From Ohtaekwangia sp036503775 (GTDB lineage: Bacteria; Bacteroidota; Bacteroidia; Cytophagales; Cyclobacteriaceae), in the NCBI GenBank assembly GCA_036503775.1, contig DASXWH010000120.1, forward strand, positions 1 to 64,000: a stretch of 64,000 bases of DNA, given 5' to 3'. The notes beneath the pieces were generated by a model. It ran no database searches. It was not told the DNA's origin and saw only the letters and a program-made list of their open reading frames with translations. The translations under genes and the position numbers were made by a program. Positions 53,371-61,986 of the stretch are shown piece by piece. Numbering within the stretch: the stretch's first letter is position 1; each line of letters opens with the position of its first letter.

Positions 53371-54315
53371 TCAGGCTGTTTCGAGTTCTTTGGCTACCAG
53401 AAATTTCTCTGCATCTAACGCACCCATACAACCAGTTCCCGCAGCCGTGATTGCCTGGCGGTAAATTTTATCCGCAGCATCACCTACTGCAAATACGCCC
53501 TCAATGTTCGTCTTGGTTGAACCAGGTTGTACTTTGATGTAGCCTGTTTCATCCATATCAATATAACCTTTAAAAATGTCTGTGTTGGGTTTGTGACCAA
53601 TCGCCAGGAAAAACCCCTGAACAGAAATGTTCTTCTTCTCTCCGGTTTTGTTGTTCACAACACGAACTCCGGTAACCCCTGAATCATCACCGAGGATTTC
53701 ATCCGTTTCAGAATTCCAGTGGATCTCAATATTGGGTGTGCTCGTTACACGATGTTGCATGATCTTCGATGCACGCATTTCGTCACGTCTAACGATCAGG
53801 TGAACTTTAGAACACAGCTTGGCTAAGTAAGTGGCTTCTTCTGCCGCTGAATCTCCTGCTCCAACAACCGCTACTTCCTTACCGCGATAAAAATATCCAT
53901 CACAAACTGCGCAGGCAGAAACACCTTTGTTCGTATACTTTTCTTCAGATGGAATACCTAAGTATTTGGCAGAAGCTCCGGTCGCTATGATTACCGTCTC
54001 AGCAATGATCTCATCCTTCTCATCAACTACAACTTTATGCGGATAGCCTGTAAAGTCTACCGATGTTACTAACCCGTAATAGATTTCGGTACCAAAGCGT
54101 TCAGCTTGTTTCTGCAGATCCATCATCATCTGAGGACCGTTGATTCCATCAGCATAACCCGGAAAATTCTCAACATCATTGGTGGTTGTCAGTTGGCCAC
54201 CCGGCTGACCACCGGTATAGAGAACTGGTTTCAAACCAGCACGGGCTGCATATATAGCGGCCGTATAACCTGCAGGACCAGAACCAATAATAAGCACTTT
54301 TACTTCTTTTGCCAT
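53371..54315 (-). CDS. trxB: Thioredoxin-disulfide reductase
   Basis: 314 residues. FAD site GSGPAGYTAAIYAARAG, redox-active Cys pair in ACAVCDGYFYRG, NADPH site GAGDSAAEEATYLA and FAD closing motif GVFAVGDAAD. The CxxC rules out the related YpdA bacillithiol-disulfide reductases, which lack it. Cytoplasmic; reduces thioredoxin with NADPH. Co-transcribed with bshB1. Confidence 0.97.
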   Translation of the reverse strand: MAKEVKVLIIGSGPAGYTAAIYAARAGLKPVLYTGGQPGGQLTTTNDVENFPGYADGINGPQMMMDLQKQAERFGTEIYYGLVTSVDFTGYPHKVVVDEKDEIIAETVIIATGASAKYLGIPSEEKYTNKGVSACAVCDGYFYRGKEVAVVGAGDSAAEEATYLAKLCSKVHLIVRRDEMRASKIMQHRVTSTPNIEIHWNSETDEILGDDSGVTGVRVVNNKTGEKKNISVQGFFLAIGHKPNTDIFKGYIDMDETGYIKVQPGSTKTNIEGVFAVGDAADKIYRQAITAAGTGCMGALDAEKFLVAKELETA

Positions 54316-54339
54316 CGTTCAGAAATTGTTTGCCAGTAT

Positions 54340-54371
54340 AACAAAATAAAGGGTCTCGGAATTCGAGACCC
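54340..54371 (-). terminator. Terminator of the rpoD gene
   Basis: GGGTCTCG (54351-54358) pairs with CGAGACCC (54364-54371) around a 5-base loop. On the minus strand it is followed by TTTATTTTGTTAT. It lies 26 bases after the rpoD stop codon and ends 25 bases before the trxB start. Confidence 0.85.
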
Positions 54372-54397
54372 TCAAAATAAATTCAATTAATTGCTTT

Positions 54398-55261
54398 TTA
54401 ACCGAGGTAAGGCTTCAACGCCTTGCTTCTTGATGTATGACGCAATCTTCTGATCGCTTTTTCTTTGATCTGACGAACGCGCTCACGGGTGAGGTTAAAC
54501 TTCTCCCCAATCTCTTCCAATGTCATAGAATGCTCGCCATTCAATCCGAAATAAAGTGTAATTACATCGGCCTCACGTTGAGTTAACGTTGACAATGCAC
54601 GTTGCACTTCTCTTCGAAGTGAATCGTTCATCAAACCAGAATCCGGAGTTTCTTCACTGTCATTTTCGAGTACGTCAAGCAGGCTGTTCTCTTCACCCTG
54701 TACGAACGGAGCATCCATCGATACGTGACGACCAGAGATCTTCATTGTATCCACAACTTCTGCAGTCGTTACATCCAATACTTCAGCAAGTTCTTCTGGT
54801 GAAGGTTCGCGTTCATACTTTTGCTCGAGCTCAGAAAATGTCTTGGAGATTTTATTCAAAGAACCTACACGGTTCAATGGTAAGCGAACAATACGGGATT
54901 GTTCAGCCAATGCCTGAAGGATAGACTGACGAATCCACCATACTGCATACGAGATGAATTTAAAACCACGGGTCTCATCGAAACGCTGAGCAGCCTTAAT
55001 CAAACCTAAGTTTCCTTCGTTGATCAAATCGCCCAAAGACAGCCCTTGATTCTGATATTGCTTGGCAACAGACACCACGAATCGAAGGTTAGCTTTAGTC
55101 AGTTTTTCCAACGCGATCTGGTCACCTTCCTTTATGCGCTTCGCCAACTCCACTTCTTCATCCGGGGTAAGGAGGTCAACCTTTCCAATCTCCTGAAGGT
55201 ACTTATCCAGAGACTGGCTTTCGCGGTTGGTAATCTGTTTACTGATCTTTAACTGTCTCAT
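54398..55261 (-). CDS. rpoD: Primary sigma factor (Bacteroidota type, no region 1.1)
   Basis: 287 residues. It begins MRQLKISKQITNRESQSLDK, then region 1.2 (YLQEIGKVDLLTPDEEVELA), region 2 (NLRFVVSVAKQYQNQGLSLG, DLINEGNLGLIKAAQRFDE, ISYAVWWIRQSILQAL), region 3 (ESLNKISKTFSELEQKYERE-like) and region 4 (LTQREADVITLYFGL, HSMTLEEIGEKFNLTRERVR). Recognises the TAnnTTTG/TTTG promoters seen here. Lacks the acidic region 1.1 of proteobacterial RpoD, as is usual for this phylum. Confidence 0.97.
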   Translation of the reverse strand: MRQLKISKQITNRESQSLDKYLQEIGKVDLLTPDEEVELAKRIKEGDQIALEKLTKANLRFVVSVAKQYQNQGLSLGDLINEGNLGLIKAAQRFDETRGFKFISYAVWWIRQSILQALAEQSRIVRLPLNRVGSLNKISKTFSELEQKYEREPSPEELAEVLDVTTAEVVDTMKISGRHVSMDAPFVQGEENSLLDVLENDSEETPDSGLMNDSLRREVQRALSTLTQREADVITLYFGLNGEHSMTLEEIGEKFNLTRERVRQIKEKAIRRLRHTSRSKALKPYLG

Positions 55262-55283
55262 GCTCTAATTGCTCGTTTGCTTA

Positions 55284-55315
55284 ACAATATACTGTTTAAA
55301 GTTAGTTCCTGTCAA
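55284..55315 (-). promoter_or_regulatory. Probable rpoD promoter
   Basis: On the minus strand, a TTG (complement of 55313-55315) is followed 21 bases later by TATATTGT (complement of 55284-55291), which agrees with TAnnTT but not with the last TG of the consensus. Confidence 0.4.
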
Positions 55316-55328
55316 TTTGCGTTTACGA

Positions 55329-57476
55329 TTATTCCGCTGGTGTTGTTTCCTTCCGGGGAGGTCTCGGAATAAGCACCTTTCGGGAAAGACGGAATTTACC
55401 AGTCTTTTTGTCCACTTCGATCAGCTTAACCTGAATTTCCTCGCCAACTTCAAGAACACCTTCCATGTTTTCAAGGCGCTCCCATTTGATCTCGGAAATA
55501 TGCAATAATCCGTCTTTTCCAGGCATAAACTCTACAAAGGCACCAAAAGGCATGATTGATTTAACCTTACCGGTGTAAACCTCACCTACTTCAGGGATTG
55601 CCACGATGCCCTTGATACGCTTCAGAGCGGCATCCATTACGTCCTTGCTGGAAGCGAATACATTAACAACCCCTTTGCCGTTAACTTCTTCAATAACTAC
55701 AGTAGCTCCGGTAGTATTCTGTATATCCTGAACCACTTTACCACCGGGACCGATTACCGCACCAATCATTTCTTTCTCGATGATGACAGTCTCAGCACGA
55801 GGTGTATGTGGCTTGAGGTCAGCACGAGGCTGAGCCAGTGTTTTCTTCATTTCATTAAGAATATGGAGACGACCTTCTTTTGCCTGAAGCAATGCTTCTT
55901 CCAGCACAGCATAGGTCAATCCATCCACTTTTAAATCCATCTGACAGGCCGTGATACCAAATTCGGTTCCGGTCACTTTAAAGTCCATGTCGCCCAAGTG
56001 ATCTTCATCGCCAAGGATATCAGACAGGATCGCATATTTTCCGGTTTCGCTATCCGAGATCATACCCATAGCAATACCGGATACAGGACCTTTAACAGGA
56101 ACACCAGCATCCATCAACGCAAGTGAACCTGCACAAACTGTAGCCATGGACGAAGAACCGTTTGATTCCAGAATATCAGATACCACACGGATGGTGTAAG
56201 GATTCTTTTCATCCGGAGGAAGCACCTGCTTGAGTGCACGAAACGCCAGGTTACCGTGACCAACTTCGCGTCTTCCAGGACCTCTATTGGGTTTTACTTC
56301 ACCAGTTGAAAATCCAGGGAAGTTATAGTGCAGGATAAATTTGCTTGAACCGGAGATCATGGCTCCGTCAATCAACTGTTCATCCAGTTTGGTACCGAGT
56401 GTTGCCGTGGTTAACGACTGTGTCTCACCACGGGTAAAGATGGCTGATCCATGAGTTGATGGCAAGTAATCAACTTCAGACCATATCGGTCTTATATCAC
56501 GTGTCTTACGACCATCAAGGCGCAATGCTTCTTTAAGAGCCAGATCACGTGCTGCTTTCTTCAATACTTCCTTATAATAACGCTTTACAAGGCCGGTATT
56601 AACTGTGGTATCTTCAGGAAGAGAATCGAGGTATTCATCAAGCGGAGCTGAAAGCGCGTTGCTTCTATCCTTCTTATTTACGATCAGCTGACGAGCAATA
56701 GAATACAACTTATCATAGAACATGTTGCGAACTTCCTGACGCAACGTTTCGTCCTTCTCTTCATGGTTGTATGTTCTCTTTTCTTTCTTACCAGCAGCTT
56801 CTGCAAATTCAATCTGAACTTTACACTGCTCGATAATTGTCTGGTGAGCAACCTTTAAGGCTTCAAGCATATCAGCTTCACTTACTTCCTTCATTTCACC
56901 CTCAACCATAAGGATGTTTTCGATGGAAGCTGCTACAATCAGATCTATATCTGCACGGCTTTTATCCGCCATGCCCGGATTGATTACAAATTTACCATCA
57001 ATACGCGCTACGCGGACCTCTGAAATCGGACCTTGAAAGGGAATATCTGAGATCGAAAGCGCAGCTGAAGCGGCAAATGCAGCAAGCCCGTCAGGAAGAG
57101 CATTTTCATCACCGGAAATCAGGTAAATCATCACCTGAGTATCGGCATGATAATCATCCGGAAAAAGGGGCCTGATGGCACGATCAACCAAACGACTGAT
57201 CAATACTTCGTAGTCAGACAATTTACTTTCACGTTTTAAAAATCCTCCGGGCACTTTGCCGGTTGATGCAAATTTCTCCTGGTAATCAACTGATAAAGGC
57301 AGGAAATCTGTCCCTTCTTTGGCATCCTGAGCTGATACAACCGTAGCCAAAATCATGGTGTTGCCCATTTTCAGAACAACGGATCCATCGGCCTGACGTG
57401 CCAGCTTGCCTGTTTCAATAGTAATCTCGCGGCCATCGGGCAGCTTACAGGTCTTTGTTATAACTGTAGGTTTCAT
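55329..57476 (-). CDS. pnp: Polynucleotide phosphorylase
   Basis: 715 residues. Two RNase PH domains (ISRLVDRAIRPLFPDDYHAD in the first, catalytic part with GRRE and MDFKVTGTEFGITACQMDLK in the second), a KH domain (GAVIGPGGKVVQDIQN, GxxG loop) and an S1 domain (YTGKVKSIMPFGAFVEFMPG). Degrades RNA by phosphorolysis 3' to 5'. The usual rpsO-pnp order, with an intervening terminator, is kept. Confidence 0.98.
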   Translation of the reverse strand: MKPTVITKTCKLPDGREITIETGKLARQADGSVVLKMGNTMILATVVSAQDAKEGTDFLPLSVDYQEKFASTGKVPGGFLKRESKLSDYEVLISRLVDRAIRPLFPDDYHADTQVMIYLISGDENALPDGLAAFAASAALSISDIPFQGPISEVRVARIDGKFVINPGMADKSRADIDLIVAASIENILMVEGEMKEVSEADMLEALKVAHQTIIEQCKVQIEFAEAAGKKEKRTYNHEEKDETLRQEVRNMFYDKLYSIARQLIVNKKDRSNALSAPLDEYLDSLPEDTTVNTGLVKRYYKEVLKKAARDLALKEALRLDGRKTRDIRPIWSEVDYLPSTHGSAIFTRGETQSLTTATLGTKLDEQLIDGAMISGSSKFILHYNFPGFSTGEVKPNRGPGRREVGHGNLAFRALKQVLPPDEKNPYTIRVVSDILESNGSSSMATVCAGSLALMDAGVPVKGPVSGIAMGMISDSETGKYAILSDILGDEDHLGDMDFKVTGTEFGITACQMDLKVDGLTYAVLEEALLQAKEGRLHILNEMKKTLAQPRADLKPHTPRAETVIIEKEMIGAVIGPGGKVVQDIQNTTGATVVIEEVNGKGVVNVFASSKDVMDAALKRIKGIVAIPEVGEVYTGKVKSIMPFGAFVEFMPGKDGLLHISEIKWERLENMEGVLEVGEEIQVKLIEVDKKTGKFRLSRKVLIPRPPRKETTPAE

Positions 57477-57530
57477 ATAAATACGATTAGTTAGGTATAC
57501 CCTTAATTCAATGGTAACCTTGGTTTTAAA

Positions 57531-57562
57531 AATGCAAAAAGGGAACCTTTGTTCGGGTTCCC
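57531..57562 (-). terminator. Terminator after rpsO
   Basis: GGGAACC (57541-57547) pairs with GGTTCCC (57556-57562) around an 8-base loop. On the minus strand it is followed by a T-rich tract (about 57525-57540). It separates rpsO from pnp and may be read through, as in other rpsO-pnp operons. Confidence 0.85.
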
Positions 57563-57581
57563 TTCGGGGAATATTGTTTTC

Positions 57582-57857
57582 TTATTTTCTCAGGTCGAGA
57601 TCCGCGAGAACCGCCCGATAGCGTTCGATATTTGTGTTCTGAAGGTAATTAAGCAATTTCTTACGCTTACCAACCAGCTTCATAAGACCTTGCTGAGTCG
57701 AATGGTCTTTTTTATTGTCTTTCAGGTGCTCGGTCAAATGATTGATCCGATGTGTAAACAGGGCAATCTGGGACTCCGGTGAACCCGTTTCTGCTGTTTT
57801 CTTGCCGAAGCCGTGTTTCTTGAACAGATCTTGTTTGATTTCAGTAGTCAGATACAT
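57582..57857 (-). CDS. rpsO: 30S ribosomal protein S15
   Basis: 91 residues, normal length. MYLTTEIKQDLFKKHGFG, TGSPESQIALFTHRINHLTE, LKDNKKDHSTQQGLMKLVGK and RKKLLNYLQNTNIERYRAVL cover the whole S15 fold. It binds the central domain of 16S rRNA. First gene of the rpsO-pnp operon with a consensus promoter. Confidence 0.99.
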   Translation of the reverse strand: MYLTTEIKQDLFKKHGFGKKTAETGSPESQIALFTHRINHLTEHLKDNKKDHSTQQGLMKLVGKRKKLLNYLQNTNIERYRAVLADLDLRK

Positions 57858-57892
57858 CTCAAAAAAATGTTATTTTCCTTTTATTCAGGGGG

Positions 57893-57927
57893 CAAAGGTA
57901 AAGGAAAACTGCTGAATTATCCAAAAA
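57893..57927 (-). promoter_or_regulatory. Consensus Bacteroidota promoter of rpsO-pnp
   Basis: On the minus strand, TTTTTGG (complement of 57921-57927) is followed 20 bases later by TACCTTTG (complement of 57893-57900), an exact TAnnTTTG with ideal spacing. The predicted transcript start is about 30 bases before the S15 ATG. Confidence 0.9.
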
Positions 57928-57950
57928 TGAAAGAAAATTTCCGAAATTAC

Positions 57951-59747
57951 TTAGCCTTGACTTTGTGCCATCTGTCTGCGCTGTCTGGCCCAACGTTTCA
58001 CTTTATCAATTACCACTCTATAAAAATCGGCTTCAAACAAACGGGCATCAACCCTGGCCTGGCGAAGGAAAATCAAACCCGCGGCCAGTAAAATCACATC
58101 CGCCATCCAAACCCCGGTTATCTCACTTACGGCATCCTGTTTGGCTAATTTCTCGCCTTGCATGGTTAAAATGTAATAGATTATAAAAAACAATATAGAA
58201 ACCAGGAAAGGTACCCCCAGACCTCCCCTTTTTATAATTGCACCTAATGGGGCTCCAATGAGGAACATGGCAATACAGGCAAAAGAGCTGGCGAATATCT
58301 TGTGCCACTGGATCGTATAAATAATGAGTTCCTTCCCCTGGTTTTCAATATTCATGTTACTGTTCTCCAATTGGCTCTTAACCTGGCGAACAGAGTTTGC
58401 AGCCTGAGATAGAGATTCCCGATCCGGATTCAAATTGAATAGACTATCAATTTTTGCCGTGACCATCGAGTCTGTCAGAACTTTCTTTTTCGGTAGCTTT
58501 TCAGCTGTACTTGGGGCGGTGCTGATGATTTCATTCTTTGGAGGTAATTTCCTTTTCCGGGTAATACGCGAGTCTGATGACTTAGGCTTTTTCCTTTTAT
58601 TCAGATCGGTTTGCTTTTCTTTTGACTTTGCTGTCGGTTTTTTAGTGATCGACTCCTTCCTCTTGGAACCAGGTTTAGTCTGATCCTTTTTTACGCTATC
58701 CCTGGTTATGGTGGCTTCACTAGCGGCTGCCGCTGCCTGTGCCATCTGAACATACTCCGGAGCATTCATAGCAGAATCATGATATTGCTTATAAGCATAA
58801 ACATCCTGGGGCAAAATCAGACTATCTTTTTCATAGTAGTAATTGAAATATGCAGGCTTATACTGATAGTGATTCAGTCGCTGCGATAGTACTTCTTTTT
58901 CAATAGAATCCATGTCAGCTTGCAACTGCGAGATATTTCTCATGATTCTGTTTCCCTGAAACCATTTTTTATCGGTTGAGCCCAGGTCAAATGTCGACAT
59001 GTCAAAGACTACCTGTGTTTTGGAGAATTTACTTCTGCTTAACGTCTCTGAATTTTTTCTTTTTTGTCCTGTGAGTTCGCGTTCATCACCAGCTCCTTCG
59101 GTATAATGATAACCATCGTATAATTCGAATTTCAGATACCGTTCATTCAAAATTGTATACATCCTTCCTGAATCGGCTATCGTCACTTCTTTATTGCCAT
59201 CGTTCTTCCGATGGTCATATATAATTACATCCTGTAAAGTGATTCCATCGGGAAGTTTTTTATTCACCTTGATACTGATGTCATTCAATCCGCTATAAAA
59301 TGCTCCCTCACGCAAATCCATGGCTGGTTTTTTCTGCTTGATATCATACAACAAACTGTATGCTTCAAGTGCAGCATGTGGAACCAGGTTATTGTTTGCA
59401 TAAAAGGCAAGACCAGTAAGGAGCACCACAAAAAAGAATAAGGGTTGCATAGTCCGAACCAAAGACACCCCGGCACTCTTTATTGCCGTTAATTCAAAGT
59501 GTTCTCCCAGATTACCAAAGGAGATAAGCGATGATAACAGCACCGAAAGCGGAAGAGCTGTAGGGATAGTGAAGATTGCAAAGTAAAAGAACAGTTTACC
59601 AATTACGAGATACTCTAACCCCTTACCAATAATATCATCAAAGTAACGGAGCATGTTGATATTAAGAAGAATAAAGACCACCACCAGAAAGGTGATAATA
59701 AAAGGCCCGATAAAAGCATCGAGTACGAGTTTGTCAATTTTCTTCAT
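57951..59747 (-). CDS. LptF/LptG-type LPS-export permease with Lys-rich insert
   Basis: 598 residues versus about 360 for a proteobacterial homologue. Three N-terminal membrane helices (LDAFIGPFIITFLVVVFILL, YLVIGKLFFYFAIFTIPTA), a periplasmic jelly-roll (DISIKVNKKLPDGITLQDVI), then an insert at about 351-422 that is strongly Lys/Arg/Ser rich, and three C-terminal helices (IFASSFACIAMFLIGAPLGA). The last part is the YjgP/YjgQ signature. It delivers LPS from the inner membrane to LptC-LptA. LptF cannot be told from LptG by reading. Confidence 0.9.
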   Translation of the reverse strand: MKKIDKLVLDAFIGPFIITFLVVVFILLNINMLRYFDDIIGKGLEYLVIGKLFFYFAIFTIPTALPLSVLLSSLISFGNLGEHFELTAIKSAGVSLVRTMQPLFFFVVLLTGLAFYANNNLVPHAALEAYSLLYDIKQKKPAMDLREGAFYSGLNDISIKVNKKLPDGITLQDVIIYDHRKNDGNKEVTIADSGRMYTILNERYLKFELYDGYHYTEGAGDERELTGQKRKNSETLSRSKFSKTQVVFDMSTFDLGSTDKKWFQGNRIMRNISQLQADMDSIEKEVLSQRLNHYQYKPAYFNYYYEKDSLILPQDVYAYKQYHDSAMNAPEYVQMAQAAAAASEATITRDSVKKDQTKPGSKRKESITKKPTAKSKEKQTDLNKRKKPKSSDSRITRKRKLPPKNEIISTAPSTAEKLPKKKVLTDSMVTAKIDSLFNLNPDRESLSQAANSVRQVKSQLENSNMNIENQGKELIIYTIQWHKIFASSFACIAMFLIGAPLGAIIKRGGLGVPFLVSILFFIIYYILTMQGEKLAKQDAVSEITGVWMADVILLAAGLIFLRQARVDARLFEADFYRVVIDKVKRWARQRRQMAQSQG

Positions 59748-59761
59748 CAGCTTAACGCGCT

Positions 59762-59769
59762 CAAAAATA
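59762..59769 (-). promoter_or_regulatory. -7 element TATTTTTG upstream of the Lpt permease gene
   Basis: Exact TAnnTTTG on the minus strand, 14 bases before the start codon. No -33 TTTG is visible at the usual distance. Confidence 0.4.
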
Positions 59770-59814
59770 GAGCCAATAATCGAAAGATTTACGACTGGAC
59801 AAGAAAAGCTGTGA

Positions 59815-60231
59815 TTATCCGCCTACGGTTTTACGGAGCACATCGACCAGGCTATCCCAAAGATCATGTAACTCCTTCTGATCATCAAAGTCAGAATAGT
59901 CAAAAACTTTCAGGAATACAGATTGGGTCAATTCATTAAACTCCAGGCGGAGTTCGAAATAGGAAGGATCTTTAGCATCAGCATCATTTTCCGGAAAGAA
60001 CTCAAAGCGCGCAAAATGATTTGTTCGATGTCCCACTTGCTTTGCCCGGTGTTCTTCATTGTCCCAGAAAAATGTATATGTCTTATCCTCATTGTTGATG
60101 GTTACATCATCTGCAAACCACTCAGCAAGACCACTAGCCGTCTGAATGTACGGATACAGCATTTTTATCGATGCGTGTATCTCGTAATCGGCTGCAAATA
60201 GCTTCTTTTTTGCCATGCTTAGTGTTGCCAT
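59815..60231 (-). CDS. START-like / AHSA1-type domain protein
   Basis: 138 residues (the start may instead be MAKKKLF, five residues in). FAADYEIHASIKMLYPYIQT, SGLAEWFADDVTINNEDKTY, TFFWDNEEHRA and DYSDFDDQKELHDLWDSLVD form a single START/Bet v1-like fold typical of a small cytoplasmic Bacteroidota family. It binds hydrophobic ligands or Hsp90-like partners in relatives; role here unknown. The gene is upstream of the Lpt permease gene, 67 bases away. Confidence 0.9.
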   Translation of the reverse strand: MATLSMAKKKLFAADYEIHASIKMLYPYIQTASGLAEWFADDVTINNEDKTYTFFWDNEEHRAKQVGHRTNHFARFEFFPENDADAKDPSYFELRLEFNELTQSVFLKVFDYSDFDDQKELHDLWDSLVDVLRKTVGG

Positions 60232-60286
60232 GAGAATAATCTTGCGGATTGAATATAGGGCATTTTTAGCATTATGACAAAATAAT

Positions 60287-60310
60287 ATCCCCTTGGGTAA
60301 GTCAGGGGAT
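60287..60310 (-). terminator. Weak terminator after the 40-residue gene
   Basis: ATCCCCT (60287-60293) pairs with AGGGGAT (60304-60310) around a 10-base loop; on the minus strand it is followed by ATTATTTTG. It lies 26 bases after the stop codon of the small open frame at 60336-60458. Confidence 0.55.
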
Positions 60311-60335
60311 TCTTATTCAAAAAGCCATGCTCCTC

Positions 60336-60458
60336 TCAGTTCAACTGAAATCGATTGAGTGACTCCGTTGCTTCAAGTTGTGACTTTTTAATAAAACAGA
60401 ACAGGCAGATACCAAGCTGAACCAGGACAGTTGAAAGTACAGTTAAAATCAGTTCCAT
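60336..60458 (-). CDS. Small single-helix membrane protein (40 residues)
   Basis: The minus-strand frame begins ATG at 60458 and reads MELILTVLSTVLVQLGICLF, then CFIKKSQLEATESLNRFQLN and TGA. A hydrophobic helix of about 20 residues is followed by Lys-Lys and a charged tail, the usual design of a small inner-membrane protein. It is too short for ordinary gene finders. Support: an exact TAnnTTTG -7 element 24 bases upstream and a hairpin 26 bases downstream. No homologue is known to me, so expression is inferred. Confidence 0.55.
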   Translation of the reverse strand: MELILTVLSTVLVQLGICLFCFIKKSQLEATESLNRFQLN

Positions 60459-60482
60459 GCTTCCGTTATTAAGAGATGAAGT

Positions 60483-60490
60483 CAAAAGTA
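60483..60490 (-). promoter_or_regulatory. -7 element TACTTTTG upstream of the small gene
   Basis: Exact TAnnTTTG on the minus strand, ending 24 bases before the ATG at 60458. The -33 position has no TTTG. Confidence 0.5.
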
Positions 60491-60567
60491 AACGGAACCC
60501 TTAAAAGATTTAATTTTCAGGAGTTTACCGGGCATTAGTTACGGTAACTGATCAAATCCCTCCATCA

Positions 60568-61092
60568 ATGGATTTAACGAAAGAAATACGTAAGGAGCAT
60601 TCTAAAACAATGGCGCATAAAATTGCTGGCTACGTGGGTAATAACCCTACCCGATTCAAAGCATTGCTGAATATTTATCTGGGTGGACCATACCGCATTA
60701 CACAAAGAGCAGCTTATCCTCTTGGGGTCTGTGCGGAACGATATCCGGAACTGATAATGCCTCATCTTTCCAAACTGATCCATTTTGTCAGAAAGCCAGG
60801 TATTCATAATGCGGTTAAGAGAAACACACTGCGAATGCTGCAGTTCATTGAAATACCGGGGAGATATCACGGTAGAATTGCTGCACTTTGTTTCGAGTAC
60901 TTGCAGAGTAAACACGAGCCTGTTGCTGTCAAGGTCTTTTCAATGTCTGTCCTCTCCGCCATCGTTAATAAGAATCGTGACCTCCAAAAAGAATTACGGA
61001 TAATTCTGGAGGATCAGATGCCTTTTGCATCTGCTGCGTACTTATCCCGCGCCCGAAAAGTATTACGCAACTTGCCTCTTGATCCAATGTGA
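60568..61092 (+). CDS. HEAT-like repeat protein
   Basis: 174 residues of predicted alpha-helical hairpins (LTKEIRKEHSKTMAHKIAGY, RAAYPLGVCAERYPELIMPH, GIHNAVKRNTLRMLQFIEIP, EPVAVKVFSMSVLSAIVNKN). This resembles Bacteroidota HEAT-repeat proteins of unknown function, probably adapters. Cytoplasmic. It starts a plus-strand pair with the DUF3667 gene, 36 bases ahead. Confidence 0.8.
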   Translation: MDLTKEIRKEHSKTMAHKIAGYVGNNPTRFKALLNIYLGGPYRITQRAAYPLGVCAERYPELIMPHLSKLIHFVRKPGIHNAVKRNTLRMLQFIEIPGRYHGRIAALCFEYLQSKHEPVAVKVFSMSVLSAIVNKNRDLQKELRIILEDQMPFASAAYLSRARKVLRNLPLDPM

Positions 61093-61128
61093 TTTTGTTT
61101 ATGCAATTTCCAGAATCAAATTGCAGCC

Positions 61129-61986
61129 ATGACTGAACCTGAATCGCGTGAGCATATTTGTAAAAGTTGTGAGCATTCGTTCACTGGGTTGTACTGTAAT
61201 CTCTGCGGAGAAAAAATCATTGAACCCAAAGACAGGAAATTAACCCTCTTTGTCGCTAAAGTATTAATCGCAACAACATTTTCAGATAACAAATTCATCA
61301 AATCCTTGTGGCTCACGATTCGAAAACCCGGATTCCTTTCACGGGAATATGTTGATGGCAGACGTGTGAAGTACATGCGTCCATTGCAGATGTTTTTTAT
61401 TCTGAACCTGGTATACTTTCTTTTCCCCGGTGTCTTGCAGATGTTCAACTCCACGTTGTATACGCAGATGTATGTTCTTCCTCATAAAAAAATAGTGCGT
61501 GCTGCCATTGCGGCCAGACTTAAAACTGAAGGTATTTCACTCACTGGGTTTGAACTTATGTACAATGATACTACCAAAGGATTAGCGAAACTTCTTGTAG
61601 TGGTCTTTGTCTTACTGGCCTCTCTCCCGTTGAGTCTTATTTTCCGAAAGCGCAATCGGTATTACATGGATCATATTGCATTGTCTGTTGAACTTACCAG
61701 TTTCAATCTTGCTGTGAACGCTATTTTCCTTTCAATACTGTTCTGGGTGCTTAATATCGTGATGCATTGGACGGGGTTTGGGGGCTATGAATACCTGAAT
61801 GATATCACCCTCACCGTACTTTTCGTTTCGACTAACCTGTATTTTCTTTTCAGAGCCGGTGTAAACTTCTATAATCAAAAGGGAAAGCTCCTGATCATTA
61901 AGGCACTGCTGGGAATTGTAGGATTATTTCTGGCACTTGAAGTGTACAGGCTTATACTGTTTTTTATAACCCTGTGGTCATTATAA
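61129..61986 (+). CDS. DUF3667 membrane protein with zinc ribbon
   Basis: 285 residues. N-terminal zinc ribbon HICKSCEHSFTGLYCNLCGE (four Cys), then the DUF3667 signature: LWLTIRKPGFLSREYVDGRR then VKYMRPLQMFFILNLVYFLF. Four or five membrane helices follow. Function unknown; the ribbon suggests a regulatory or protein-binding role. Its stop codon shares bases with the stop of the convergent TPR gene (61981-61986). Confidence 0.92.
   Translation: MTEPESREHICKSCEHSFTGLYCNLCGEKIIEPKDRKLTLFVAKVLIATTFSDNKFIKSLWLTIRKPGFLSREYVDGRRVKYMRPLQMFFILNLVYFLFPGVLQMFNSTLYTQMYVLPHKKIVRAAIAARLKTEGISLTGFELMYNDTTKGLAKLLVVVFVLLASLPLSLIFRKRNRYYMDHIALSVELTSFNLAVNAIFLSILFWVLNIVMHWTGFGGYEYLNDITLTVLFVSTNLYFLFRAGVNFYNQKGKLLIIKALLGIVGLFLALEVYRLILFFITLWSL

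Noticed and set aside
53371..54315. Bacillithiol-disulfide reductase (YpdA) instead of thioredoxin reductase
   Set aside because: The CxxC pair (CAVC) is present; YpdA proteins lack it.
57536..57582. Two divergent promoters near the rpsO terminator
   Set aside because: AT-rich sequence there belongs to the terminator tail; no TAnnTTTG with a proper -33 element faces pnp.
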